Numbered from the stretch's first letter, positions 16,587-25,259 are shown. The stretch: 32,515 nt of DNA from DAOTWP01 sp034435675 (GCA_034435675.1 DAOTWP010000224.1:1-32515); one strand, 5' to 3'. Notes: a model not told the origin generated them from the letters alone. Numbers and translations are program-made.

Positions 16587-17816
16587 TCAAGCGAACGTCT
16601 CGGCGCTCATGCCCTGCCCCATTTGCTCGCGTAAGTCCTGCGCAATCAGGCGGGCGGCGGCGTTCTGCCAGTTGTGCAGCGTGCGCTCCGGCACCTGCGC
16701 GCGGAACCAGTCCAGCACGGCGCGGGTGCTGGCAGAGTCGCCGTTGCTGCCGAACACGGCTTCGTCAAGCGGGCGGCTGCTGAACGGCTTCAGCCCCAGC
16801 ACATAGGGGAAATACAGCGCGTTGTAGAAGCGCCATTCGTCGGTCGTGCCAAAAGCGCCCCTGCCGCGCGGTTTCAGGCGCTCGATGCTTTCTGCCAGCA
16901 GCAGCTTGAGTTCGGCGGCGCGTTCCAGCGTGTTATCCTGCGCGCCGCGCATATGCAGCCGCTGCGTGACCAGCGGCAGGTGCATCAGCGGGTTGGCGGC
17001 AAGGCGGTTGAGGTCGCCCATATGCCCCAGCGCGCGGCGTGTCAGGCGTGAAAATTCGGTATCATCCATGCTGGCAAAATCGGGGGTATCTGCCTGGCGC
17101 GGCAGGGCAGCGGCGGCGGCGCGCAGGTCGGCAAGCTGCTCAGCTTTTTGCGGCGTGCGGGCGAACATCAGCCGGTCTGCCTGCCTGCCAGCCAGCGGCG
17201 CAAAGATCACCACGCCCACCGCCGTGCTGACCACACTGAACAGCAGCAGTGTCTGCGCGGGCGAAACCGCCCCTTCCAGCGCCAGCAGCAGCGCCGCCTG
17301 CCCGCCAAACAGCAGCACAGTCAGCGCCGCCAGCCCCAGCGAACGCAGCGCGTCGGGCAGCAGCGCTTCGCCCTCGTCATAGGCATCCAGCGCCAGCACC
17401 CCCACCCCCAACAGCACCAGATCGACACTGAGCGCCAGCAGCACCAGCTCCTGCACCAGCGCATCCGGCGAAAGCAGAATCAGGCTGATGCTGAGGGCGA
17501 AGAACAGCACGCCGGTAAACGCAGCGATCAGCGGGCGGCGTGGCAGCCGCTGGCGGTCACGCAGGGCGGGCAGCAGGCTGGCAGCAGCGCCGACCCAGAA
17601 CACCGTCGGCAGCAGCGCCAGCGCTGTTTGCCAACTGCGCAGGTCTGCCTGCATAGGCAGCGGCAGGGCGTAGCGCACAGCGGCAAACCCCAGCGCCAGC
17701 GCATAGGCGACCAACCCACCCCCGGCGCTGCGCAGCCCGGGACTGGCAAAATTGCGCGCCAGCAGATACAGCCCGAACCACAGCGTAAAACCATACAGCA
17801 GCAGATGCAGCCCCAT
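16587..17816 (-). CDS. Unrecognised 7-TM protein with a long cytoplasmic C-terminal region
   Basis: A 409-residue protein that I do not recognise. The N-terminal half has about seven membrane segments (roughly 5-20, 31-51, 62-85, 95-115, 120-143, 157-180 and 189-209), like a 7-TM sensor module. The C-terminal 200 residues are soluble and mostly helical, with a distinctive patch WRFYNALYFPYVLGLKPFS near 330-348. No kinase, GGDEF or helix-turn-helix motif is visible. It lies 15 nt after the GMC oxidoreductase stop, so the two are probably co-transcribed. It converges on the ALDH gene; the 177-nt spacer shows only weak hairpins. Confidence 0.75.
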   Translation of the reverse strand: MGLHLLLYGFTLWFGLYLLARNFASPGLRSAGGGLVAYALALGFAAVRYALPLPMQADLRSWQTALALLPTVFWVGAAASLLPALRDRQRLPRRPLIAAFTGVLFFALSISLILLSPDALVQELVLLALSVDLVLLGVGVLALDAYDEGEALLPDALRSLGLAALTVLLFGGQAALLLALEGAVSPAQTLLLFSVVSTAVGVVIFAPLAGRQADRLMFARTPQKAEQLADLRAAAAALPRQADTPDFASMDDTEFSRLTRRALGHMGDLNRLAANPLMHLPLVTQRLHMRGAQDNTLERAAELKLLLAESIERLKPRGRGAFGTTDEWRFYNALYFPYVLGLKPFSSRPLDEAVFGSNGDSASTRAVLDWFRAQVPERTLHNWQNAAARLIAQDLREQMGQGMSAETFA

Positions 17817-17831
17817 CGTTTGCCGCCACCG

Positions 17832-19484
17832 CTAGATGCTGGCGGGTTCCGCTATACCGACCGGGGCACGCTGCGGCGCGCCATCCTTCGCCGCAATCTG
17901 GCTCATGGCATATTCCGCCAGCGCCGTAATCGTCAGGCTGGGGTTGACGCCCGGATTCGCCGGGATGATCGAGCCGTCAATCACGTACAGCCCCGGATAG
18001 TTGAAGACTTCAAAGCGGGTGTTGACCACGCCGTCCGCCGCGCTGCTGCCAATCGGGCAGCCGCCCATAAAATGCGCCGTCGCCGGAATGCCCAGCAGCG
18101 TTTCGGGGATGGTATCCTGCGGGATGCCTTTTGTGCGGCGGGCGAAATCGTGCGTCAGCCCGTGCGACATTGCCGTATCGGGCGACAGCGAGACGCCTTC
18201 GGGCAGTTCGCTGACCAGCCCGCGCCGGAACAGGGTGAAGAAGTTCCTGCCCGGCTTGACGCGCATCGTGCTCTCTTCGGTCTGCATAATCAGGATGATC
18301 GTCGAGCGCTTTGCCCACTGGCTGAAGAACTTGGCATAGAGGAATTCCAGCGGGTGCGTGATGCCGTGCCACACTGTTTTGACGAAGCGTTTGAAAATCG
18401 TGTCCGCGCCTTCGATCATTGGGATTGCCAGCGTGCGCATAAACGAGGATCCGTGCGGGTAGCGCACCGGCTCAACCTGCGTCGTTTCGTCGAGCGCGAA
18501 AATGGACGTAATCGCCGGTCCGGTGGAGTAATCCACGCTGCCATCCCAACTGGTCGAGCCGACCAGCGCCTCGCTGTTGGTGCGCACGTTTGTGCCCAGT
18601 CTGGGCGAAAGCTGGGGCAGCGAGCCGGTGACATCGCGGCAGCGGAACAACAGGCGCATCGTGCCCATTGCATGCGCGGAAACGACGACCTGCCGCGCCC
18701 GAACCGTCCAGCGGCGCGGTGAAAATGGCAGCCCGGTGGTCCGGCGGTAGACGACGGCATAACGCGCGCCGTCCGGCTGTCCTTCTGGCAGCGGGCGAAT
18801 ATCCACAACTTCGGACTCGGCGCGCACTTCCGCGCCATATTTTTCGGCAAAGTAGAGATAGTTCTTGACCAGCGTATTTTTGGCGTTGTAACGGCAGCCC
18901 ACCATGCAGCCGCCGCAGCCGGTGCAGCCGGTGCGCTCCGGTCCTGCGCCGCCAAAGTAGGGGTCGGGCACGGTTTTGCCCGCTTCGCCGAAGAAGATCG
19001 CTACATTCGCCGGGCGGAAGGTGTGCCCCTGCCCGTGATCTTCGGCAATCGCCTTGAGCACGTTGTCCGCCGGGGTGACAAACGGATTGGGCGCAACACC
19101 CAGCATCCGTTTGGCGGTCTGGTAATGCGGGTGCAGCAGCGTTTTCCAGTCCGCCAGGTTGCGCCAGCCGGGCGCTTCAAACAGCTTGTCGCTCGGCTCC
19201 ATCGCCACATTCGCCCAGACCAGGCTGCCGCCGCCGACACCGCTGCCGTGCAGCACCATAATGTCATTCATGAAGCTGATTTCCTGAATGCCAAAGCAGC
19301 GCAGCGCCGGGAACCACAAATACTTAAAAACATTCCAGTTGGTGCGCGGGTGATCCTGGTCACGGAAGCGCCTGCCGCGTTCCAGCACCAGCACGGAATA
19401 GCCTTTTTCGCTGAGGCGCATCGCCGAAACACTGCCGCCAAAGCCCGACCCGACCACGACGTAATCATAAACTGTGTTTGTCAT
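17832..19484 (-). CDS. GMC-family FAD oxidoreductase (cholesterol-oxidase-like) with a four-Cys cluster
   Basis: A 550-residue flavoprotein. The FAD-binding GSGFGGS is at 12-18 followed by VLVLERG, the second FAD contact is in HGSGVGGGSLVW (79-90), and the C-terminal block has HFMGGCPIG and IIPANPGVNPSLTITALAEYA, carrying the usual active-site His and Asn. C187, C190, C193 and C197 (CTGCGGCMVGC) form a CxxCxxCxxxC pattern like a [4Fe-4S] site, followed by RYNAKNTLVKNYL. The cholesterol-oxidase-like branch oxidises sterols or other bulky alcohols; the substrate here is unknown. No signal peptide is seen. It is the first gene of a two-gene operon with the 7-TM protein. Confidence 0.88.
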   Translation of the reverse strand: MTNTVYDYVVVGSGFGGSVSAMRLSEKGYSVLVLERGRRFRDQDHPRTNWNVFKYLWFPALRCFGIQEISFMNDIMVLHGSGVGGGSLVWANVAMEPSDKLFEAPGWRNLADWKTLLHPHYQTAKRMLGVAPNPFVTPADNVLKAIAEDHGQGHTFRPANVAIFFGEAGKTVPDPYFGGAGPERTGCTGCGGCMVGCRYNAKNTLVKNYLYFAEKYGAEVRAESEVVDIRPLPEGQPDGARYAVVYRRTTGLPFSPRRWTVRARQVVVSAHAMGTMRLLFRCRDVTGSLPQLSPRLGTNVRTNSEALVGSTSWDGSVDYSTGPAITSIFALDETTQVEPVRYPHGSSFMRTLAIPMIEGADTIFKRFVKTVWHGITHPLEFLYAKFFSQWAKRSTIILIMQTEESTMRVKPGRNFFTLFRRGLVSELPEGVSLSPDTAMSHGLTHDFARRTKGIPQDTIPETLLGIPATAHFMGGCPIGSSAADGVVNTRFEVFNYPGLYVIDGSIIPANPGVNPSLTITALAEYAMSQIAAKDGAPQRAPVGIAEPASI

Positions 19485-19881
19485 ACTGTTTTATCTGACA
19501 CTTGTGATTTTTTGCACTGGCTCCAGTGTACCGCATTTTCGGGTGCTGCGCTGTTTAGTCAGCGCTGTTTACGCACTACAAAAGTCCGCACCCTGCAAGG
19601 TTTCCTCAAAACGTAAAACAAGGTTTGTGAAAATCATAAAGCAGCCCTTGCAAGGAGAACTTGCTTATTAGCAAGAAAACCGGCACATACGATTCACAAA
19701 TTCTTCGCAAAGCTAACAGAATCTCCCTGGGACGAATGTCCCGGCGCGAGTCTGAGAATTCTATGAGGGCGGAATTTTTTAGTTTCGCCCCCGCCGATTT
19801 TAAGCGCCAGCAAGGGCGCGGCGGCTAGAATGAGGATGTGTATTTGGAAAGTCCGTTGAGCCTGGTGAGGATTCACATCCT
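19485..19881. other. Structured divergent intergenic region before the secreted LamG protein
   Basis: This 397-nt region is free of genes and AT-rich. It contains several short dyads: CACTGG-CT-CCAGTG (near 19517-19530), TTTACG (19568-19573) facing CGTAAA (19612-19617), TTTGTGAA (19624-19631) facing TTCACAAA (19693-19700), the palindrome CCTTGCAAGG (19646-19655), CTTGCT-TATT-AGCAAG (19660-19675) and GGGAC-GAAT-GTCCC (near 19729-19742). The GGTTTGTGAA and GAAGAATTT blocks also occur upstream of the sugar transferase. I recognise no known riboswitch. Confidence 0.45.
19833..19881 (+). promoter_or_regulatory. Inverted repeat enclosing the ribosome binding site of the LamG gene
   Basis: AGGATGTG (19833-19840) and CACATCCT (19874-19881) are perfect 8-bp arms. 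The second arm abuts the ATG and the loop holds GGTGAGG (19864-19870), the likely Shine-Dalgarno site. In RNA this could expose or limit the start region. Confidence 0.4.
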
Positions 19882-21957
19882 ATGAGTCGTTTATCATCTA
19901 TACGTGCAGTAAGAGTGATTTTTGTCGCCCTGTTGGTTGTACTGGGCATTACCGTTCCGGCAAGCGCGCAGGCGCGTGTCACCAATGGTCTGCTGGTGCT
20001 GTATACCTTTGAAGAACAAAATGGCAACACCGTGCGCGATCTGTCCGGCGTCGCCCCTGCTGCCGACCTGCTGATCGGCAATACCGGCGCGGTGACGTGG
20101 AATGTAGATGGCAGCCTGAACGTTAACTCGCCCACGCTGATTGCCTCGACCTCGCATGTCCTGAAGATCTATAACTCGGTGACAGCTTCTGATGAAGTCA
20201 CCGTCGAAGCCTGGATTCGCCCGTCTCTGGCAAGCCAGGGTGCAGTGGGCAGCGGCGACCGCCTGTCGCGCATTGTTGCCTTCTCCGATAACCAGTTCGA
20301 CAACCACATGAATTTCTCGCTGGATCAGCTCGGCACGCGCTGGCATTCGCGCTTTAGAACCGACTGGACCGGCACCGACGCGATTCCCGGCGGTCCTTCT
20401 TCGGTCAACCCAACACCGCCCTATCCGCCGACTTCGTTCTTTACCTCCAACACCAACATTATCGCCGGCAACACCTATCATCTGGTGATGGTGCGCAACT
20501 TCGCCACCCAGACGATGACCTATTACATTAACGGCGTGCAGCATGCCCAGACCACCTGGCAGGGCACCGCAGATTTCCCGTTTGTCTGGCGCCTGACGCT
20601 TGCCAACAGCACCTGGGAACCGTATCTGGGTGGTGTTTGCCAGAACTGCTGGCTGGGCACGTACTATCTGGTCGCCGTTTACGGGCGCGCGCTCTCGCTG
20701 GCAGAAGTGCAGCAGAACTACGCCGCCGGGCACAACATTGGCGCGCCCCCCATGGGCAGCGCCCCGACTGACGGCGATGGCGATGGTTTTGCCGACACCA
20801 TTGACCAGTGCCCGACTGTGCCCGGCACCATCAACGGCTGCCCGGACACCGACGGCGATGGCTTTGCCGACAGCCTGGATGAATGCGACACCGTACCCGG
20901 CACGCTGAACGGCTGCCCCGACGCAGATGGCGACGGCTACTATGATGCGCCGGCAGTCGACCTGTGCCCGGCACAGTTCGGCACGAACAATGGCTGCCCG
21001 GTGGACACCGACGGCGACGGCTTCGATGATCATCTGGATGACTGCCCGACACTGCCCGGCACCGCCCCCTACAACGGCTGCCCCGCGCCCGCGCCTGGCG
21101 ATCAGGACGGTGATGGCTTCCCCGACTCGGTGGATCAGTGCCTGACTGTGCCCGGTGTTGACAACGGCTGCCCGGCAGACACCGACGGCGACGGCTTCGA
21201 TGACATCAACGACAACTGCCCGACCGTGCCCGGACCGAACAACGGCTGCCCGCTGCCGCCCGCCGCGAATAATGGCGGTGGACAGCAGTCTGCCCGCAGC
21301 ACTGGCAGCAGCGCCCCCACCCCGCTGTGCGATGGCACCAACGGCGTCGTCCAGCGCGTGCGTGCCCAGGTTCCCGGCAGCACCGTGACCAACGGCAGCG
21401 TGTTCTGCAACGAACTCGATGGCGATGTCAATTCTCAAGTTGGCGATGCCTTCGTCATCAGCCAGGGTATCCAGATGGCAGTGGATGTGTTTGGACTGGA
21501 CTACGCCGGCAACAGCGTGCGGACGTTCAACAGCCCTGTGCGCATCTGCCTGCCGGGTCAGGGCGGCATCTACTTCCTGGATGCCAACGCCATGCCGCGC
21601 ACGCCACAGGCGATTCCGACCAGCTTCGAGAATGGCTTCACCTGCGGCTCAATCCCGAACGCCGGAACCGTCGTGCTGGTGAACGCCTCGACTGGCAGCG
21701 CGCCAGCAGGGGCGGCGGCAGCCAGCGCCCCCGGCGAAGTGGTGGACCTGAGCGGGCGTGGCTGCACCGTCGTCACGACCAACATCGTTAACCTGCGCGA
21801 ACAACCGACCACCTCCAGCGTTGTGCTGACCCAGGTCGCCTACCAGACGCAGCTTGAAGTCACCGGCAGCGCTCCCGGATGGTGGCGTGTGGTCACCGGC
21901 AGCCAGCAGGGCTTCATCAGCGCGGACTACGCCACTGCAAGCGGCAGCTGCCAGTAA
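19882..21957 (+). CDS. Secreted LamG - thrombospondin type 3 repeat - SH3b protein
   Basis: A 691-residue exported protein. Residues 1-30 form a Sec signal peptide (basic start, FVALLVVLGITV, likely cut after PASAQA). Residues about 35-285 form a LamG/concanavalin-like lectin domain (VTVEAWIRPS; YHLVMVRNF; YYINGV). Residues 297-456 hold six thrombospondin type 3-like calcium-binding repeats of the pattern DTDGDGFxDxxDxCPTVPGxxNGCP. A Ser/Ala/Pro-rich linker and an unassigned domain follow, then a C-terminal bacterial SH3 domain (about 625-691: IVNLREQPTTSSVVLTQV, GWWRVV, GFISADY). Such proteins sit on or outside the envelope and bind glycans or wall material. There is no LPXTG or other anchor, so secretion is likely. 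Stop at 21957 is followed by hairpins. Confidence 0.9.
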   Translation: MSRLSSIRAVRVIFVALLVVLGITVPASAQARVTNGLLVLYTFEEQNGNTVRDLSGVAPAADLLIGNTGAVTWNVDGSLNVNSPTLIASTSHVLKIYNSVTASDEVTVEAWIRPSLASQGAVGSGDRLSRIVAFSDNQFDNHMNFSLDQLGTRWHSRFRTDWTGTDAIPGGPSSVNPTPPYPPTSFFTSNTNIIAGNTYHLVMVRNFATQTMTYYINGVQHAQTTWQGTADFPFVWRLTLANSTWEPYLGGVCQNCWLGTYYLVAVYGRALSLAEVQQNYAAGHNIGAPPMGSAPTDGDGDGFADTIDQCPTVPGTINGCPDTDGDGFADSLDECDTVPGTLNGCPDADGDGYYDAPAVDLCPAQFGTNNGCPVDTDGDGFDDHLDDCPTLPGTAPYNGCPAPAPGDQDGDGFPDSVDQCLTVPGVDNGCPADTDGDGFDDINDNCPTVPGPNNGCPLPPAANNGGGQQSARSTGSSAPTPLCDGTNGVVQRVRAQVPGSTVTNGSVFCNELDGDVNSQVGDAFVISQGIQMAVDVFGLDYAGNSVRTFNSPVRICLPGQGGIYFLDANAMPRTPQAIPTSFENGFTCGSIPNAGTVVLVNASTGSAPAGAAAASAPGEVVDLSGRGCTVVTTNIVNLREQPTTSSVVLTQVAYQTQLEVTGSAPGWWRVVTGSQQGFISADYATASGSCQ
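20770..21252 (+). repeat. Six tandem thrombospondin type 3-like coding repeats
   Basis: Six units of 24-28 codons, each with a DxDGDGxxD calcium loop and a closing CPxxPGxxNGC cysteine segment. The third (DADGDGYYDAPAVDLC) and fourth are slightly longer. The DNA repeats are diverged but still share GACACCGACGGCGA-type blocks, so they are old or under conversion. Confidence 0.85.
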
Positions 21958-21972
21958 GCAGCAACTTGCTGC

Positions 21973-22029
21973 GGGGCAGGTTCACCCCCTGCCCCCGCTT
22001 TACCGGGAGCGCCCGCACCGTGCGCTCCC
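21973..22029 (+). other. Two GC-rich hairpins after the LamG gene
   Basis: GGGGCAGG (21973-21980) pairs with CCTGCCCC (21988-21995), and GGGAGCGC (22005-22012) pairs with GCGCTCCC (22022-22029). Neither is followed by a real T run, so they may protect the 3' end or add to termination with the hairpin at 22070. Confidence 0.4.
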
Positions 22030-22069
22030 TGGCATCACCCGGTTGCAAGCACAATGAGGAGCCATCAAA

Positions 22070-22108
22070 ACCGCCGCGGGTTGCATACCCCGGCGGTCTT
22101 TGTTGTTG
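22070..22108 (+). terminator. Intrinsic terminator after the LamG gene
   Basis: ACCGCCGCGGG (22070-22080) pairs with CCCCGGCGGT (22088-22097) with one bulged base and a 7-nt loop, followed by CTTTGTTGTTG. It lies 113 nt past the stop codon and before the tal-pgi promoter. Confidence 0.65.
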
Positions 22109-22156
22109 CGCGCCTGCGTTCGGGTCTTGCCAGCCGATTTCACTGCATCCAACAGG

Positions 22157-22185
22157 TACATTCCGCAGCGCAAACGCGCTATAAT
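22157..22185 (+). promoter_or_regulatory. Promoter of tal-pgi
   Basis: A perfect TATAAT (22180-22185) is preceded at 17 nt by a poor -35 (TACATT, 22157-22162). It lies 43 nt before the start codon. The GAGGAG at 22211-22216 is the likely ribosome binding site. Confidence 0.5.
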
Positions 22186-22228
22186 CACAGCATCCAAGAG
22201 AATTATTTTTGAGGAGCAGCATCTTCCC

Positions 22229-25102
22229 ATGTCACGTATCCCTCCCGTAGCAGTTCAGGAGTATGGTCAAAGCATCTGGTACGACAACATCCAGCGCAAC
22301 ATGCTGGATAACGGCGACATGCAAAAGCTGATTGACGAGTTTGGCGTGTTGGGTGTCACCAGTAATCCCACGATTTTCCAGAAAGCAATCGGCAGCGGCG
22401 ATGATTATGATGCCCAGATTGCCGAAATGCTGGATGAAGACACCACCAGCATCTATGAACAGCTTGCCGTCAGAGACATACAGCATGCGCTGGATCTGTT
22501 CCTGCCGGTGTACGAACGCACGAACGGCGTCGATGGTTACGTGAGCCTTGAGGTGTCCCCGCTGCTGGCGCACAACACCGCCGAGACCGCAGCCGAAGCA
22601 AAGCGCCTCTTCAACCTGGTCAACCGCCCCAACCTGATGATCAAAATCCCCGCCACGCCCGAAGGCATCCCGGCGATTGAGGAAGCGCTTGCCGCCGGGG
22701 TCAATGTCAACATCACCCTGATTTTTAGTATTAAGAACTATGAACAGGTGATGGAGGCGTATCTGCGCGGGCTGGAGCGCCGCCTGGCAGCAGCCGAAGA
22801 CATCAGCCGGATTGCTTCGGTTGCCAGCTTCTTTCTCAGCCGCATTGACAGCATGGTTGACAAAATGCTGGAAAACAATATTCGTGCGGCGCAAGGACGC
22901 GATCTGGATCGGGTCGCCACCAATCGGCGCTTGCTGGGCACTGCCGCGATTGCTAACGCGAAACTGGCATACCGCCGTTTCCAGCAGATTTTTAGCGGGG
23001 CGCGCTGGCAGCGGCTGGCAGATGCCGGGGCGCGGGTGCAGCGCCCGCTGTGGGCATCCACCGGCACCAAGAATCCGTCCTATTCCGACACCATGTATAT
23101 TGAACACCTCGTCGGACCGCATACCGTCAACACTGTGCCCCCGGCAACCTTAAAGGCATTTGCCGATCATGGCGCGGTCAATGGCGCGACCGTTGTAATG
23201 GGTGTCGAAGAAGCACAGGACCTGCTTGATCTGCTTGCTGAAGTGGGCATTGATATTGAAGAGGTGACCCGGCGGCTTCAGGACGACGGTGTAGAAGCAT
23301 TCAGCGAGTCCTTTGACCAGTTGATGCAGCAGATTGAAGCAAAGCGTAACGTGCTGCGTACCGGGGTGATGGGACGTCAAAAAGGCGCGCTGGGCATTTA
23401 CGGCGACGCCGTGCAGGAGACCATCCGCCGGCTGGACGAACAGTTCGTCAACGCGCGCATCTGGGCGCACGATGGCAGCGTGTGGAAAGATCACGGTCCA
23501 ACGATCGCCAAAATTCAGAACCGCCTCGGCTGGCTGGATGTGACCAAAACGATTGACCGCGCGCGCTTGCAGGCATTGCAGGACAGCGTCAAAGGCGGCA
23601 CATGGCAGCATGTGGTGCTGCTGGGCATGGGTGGCAGCAGCCTTGCCCCCGAAGTACTGGCAAAGACCTTCGGCGCGCAGGCGGGCTTCCCGACGCTGCT
23701 GGTGCTGGACAGCACCGACCCGCAGCAGGTGCGGGACATCGAAAGCGCCATTACACTGAAAAATACGCTCTTTATCGTCGCCAGCAAAAGCGGCACGACG
23801 ATCGAAAGCGATTCGTTCTACCGCTACTTCTATGAAAAGACCGGCAGCCGCGGCGAGCAGTTCATCGCCATCACCGATCCCGGCACGCCGCTGGAACAGC
23901 TTGCACACGACAAGCACTTCCGCGATGTGTTTCTCAACCCGGCGGACATCGGCGGACGCTACAGCGCGTTAAGCTACTTCGGCTTGGTCCCTGCCGCGCT
24001 GCTGGGGCTGGATCTCAACCGCATCTGGCGGGAGACGGAGCGCATGATGATGGCGTGCGGCGACTCGATCCTGACCATACACCATCCCGGCATCTGGCTG
24101 GGGGCGGTGCTGGGCACACTGGCGAAACAGGGACGCGACAAGCTGACCATTTTCACCAGCGCGGGCATTGAAAGCTTTGGCAACTGGGTGGAACAACTGG
24201 TTGCCGAAAGCACAGGCAAAGAAGGACAGGGCATCGTCCCGGTAGTGGGCGCAACGGTAGGCAAACCGCATGATTACCTCAGTGACCGCCTGTTTGTCTA
24301 CCTCAAAATTGACAATGCCCCCGGCAATGACGCGCTCGATGAGAGTATCCGGGCGATTCGGGAGGCAGGACATCCGCGTGTAACGCTGATGCTCAGCGAC
24401 CCCTACACCCTGGCGGGCGAGTTCTTCCGCTGGGAATTTGCCACCGCCGTCGCGGGCAAACTGCTGGATATCAACCCGTTTGATGAACCGAATGTGACCG
24501 AAGCAAAAGAGGCAACCCGGCGACTGCTGGATCACTATGTCGCAGAAGGCAGCCTGCCCCAAACACAGCCGCATGTGAGCAGGGGCAAGGTGCAGGTCTA
24601 TATTGACGATGCGCAGCTCACCGTGCTGAACGAGTTCTGCAAGTCGCACAACTATGATGCCAGCGACCCGGTAGCGCTGCTGGCGGCGCAGATTATTGGC
24701 ACACGCGCCGGAGATTACTTCGGGCTGCTGGCTTATACGCCGATGAACGAGAGGACTGAGGAAATGTTCCAGACGGTGCGCCGCCGTCTGCGGCATGTCA
24801 CCCGCCGCGCTGTGACCACCGGCTACGGACCGCGCTATCTGCACAGCACCGGGCAGCTGCATAAAGGCGGTGCGAATCACGGGGTTTTCTTCCAGATCAC
24901 CATGGATCACCCGGACGATCTGGCAATTCCGGGCGCACCGTACAGTTTTGGCGTGCTGCAAGCAGCACAGGCGGCAGGCGACCTCGAAGCGCTGCACGCC
25001 CGCAAAATCCGCGCCATCCGCCTGCACAGCGATGGCGACCCCTGGGAAGCCGTTAACCTGCTGCTGGAGGCAGTGGAGTTCGCGGAAAACCGGCGTCAGT
25101 AA
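22229..25102 (+). CDS. tal-pgi: Bifunctional transaldolase / glucose-6-phosphate isomerase
   Basis: A 957-residue fusion. The N-terminal part (about 1-370) is a transaldolase: SIWYDNIQRNML, LGVTSNPTIFQKAI, and the Schiff-base Lys139 in MIKIPATPEG. The rest (about 400-957) is phosphoglucose isomerase: GMGGSSLAPEV at 466-476, SKSGTTIES, RYSALSYFGLVPA, NWVEQLVAESTGKEGQG, and a C-terminal YLHSTGQLHKGG. The fusion links the non-oxidative pentose phosphate pathway and glycolysis at fructose-6-phosphate and is known in several bacterial groups, including Chloroflexota and cyanobacteria. The start at 22229 was chosen on the family N-terminus and the GAGGAG upstream (spacing 12); the longer frame from 22100 spans the promoter and terminator. 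Confidence 0.95.
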   Translation: MSRIPPVAVQEYGQSIWYDNIQRNMLDNGDMQKLIDEFGVLGVTSNPTIFQKAIGSGDDYDAQIAEMLDEDTTSIYEQLAVRDIQHALDLFLPVYERTNGVDGYVSLEVSPLLAHNTAETAAEAKRLFNLVNRPNLMIKIPATPEGIPAIEEALAAGVNVNITLIFSIKNYEQVMEAYLRGLERRLAAAEDISRIASVASFFLSRIDSMVDKMLENNIRAAQGRDLDRVATNRRLLGTAAIANAKLAYRRFQQIFSGARWQRLADAGARVQRPLWASTGTKNPSYSDTMYIEHLVGPHTVNTVPPATLKAFADHGAVNGATVVMGVEEAQDLLDLLAEVGIDIEEVTRRLQDDGVEAFSESFDQLMQQIEAKRNVLRTGVMGRQKGALGIYGDAVQETIRRLDEQFVNARIWAHDGSVWKDHGPTIAKIQNRLGWLDVTKTIDRARLQALQDSVKGGTWQHVVLLGMGGSSLAPEVLAKTFGAQAGFPTLLVLDSTDPQQVRDIESAITLKNTLFIVASKSGTTIESDSFYRYFYEKTGSRGEQFIAITDPGTPLEQLAHDKHFRDVFLNPADIGGRYSALSYFGLVPAALLGLDLNRIWRETERMMMACGDSILTIHHPGIWLGAVLGTLAKQGRDKLTIFTSAGIESFGNWVEQLVAESTGKEGQGIVPVVGATVGKPHDYLSDRLFVYLKIDNAPGNDALDESIRAIREAGHPRVTLMLSDPYTLAGEFFRWEFATAVAGKLLDINPFDEPNVTEAKEATRRLLDHYVAEGSLPQTQPHVSRGKVQVYIDDAQLTVLNEFCKSHNYDASDPVALLAAQIIGTRAGDYFGLLAYTPMNERTEEMFQTVRRRLRHVTRRAVTTGYGPRYLHSTGQLHKGGANHGVFFQITMDHPDDLAIPGAPYSFGVLQAAQAAGDLEALHARKIRAIRLHSDGDPWEAVNLLLEAVEFAENRRQ

Positions 25103-25177
25103 GGCGGGCTGTGCCGGGGCTGGCAGCCCAAGCCCCGGACACCCTGAAGCAGGATGCGCCCTGCCCTGTGCCTGCCA

Positions 25178-25207
25178 TTGACACCAGCGCGGCGCATCCG
25201 TTACAAT
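25178..25207 (+). promoter_or_regulatory. Upstream promoter P1 of the tRNA cluster
   Basis: TTGACA (25178-25183), an 18-nt spacer and TACAAT (25202-25207) give a near-consensus sigma-70 promoter about 95 nt before tRNA-Thr(UGU). Confidence 0.6.
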
Positions 25208-25259
25208 TTCGCGCATGCAATGCCGCCCATCAGGGTCAGTGAGCTTTTCCGACTGTGGC

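Noticed and set aside
17148..18722. A 524-codon plus-strand frame opposite the 7-TM protein and the GMC oxidoreductase
   Set aside because: Strongly biased (Gln/Arg/His) translation with no domain; the minus-strand genes it overlaps have clear membrane segments and FAD motifs.
20770..21252. The repeat block considered as a CRISPR-like or satellite array
   Set aside because: The units are in frame, of varying length and encode thrombospondin type 3 repeats; there are no unique spacers of constant size.
22005..22029. The GGGAGCGC/GCGCTCCC hairpin as the main terminator of the LamG gene
   Set aside because: It has no T run; the hairpin at 22070-22097 followed by a T-rich stretch is the better candidate.
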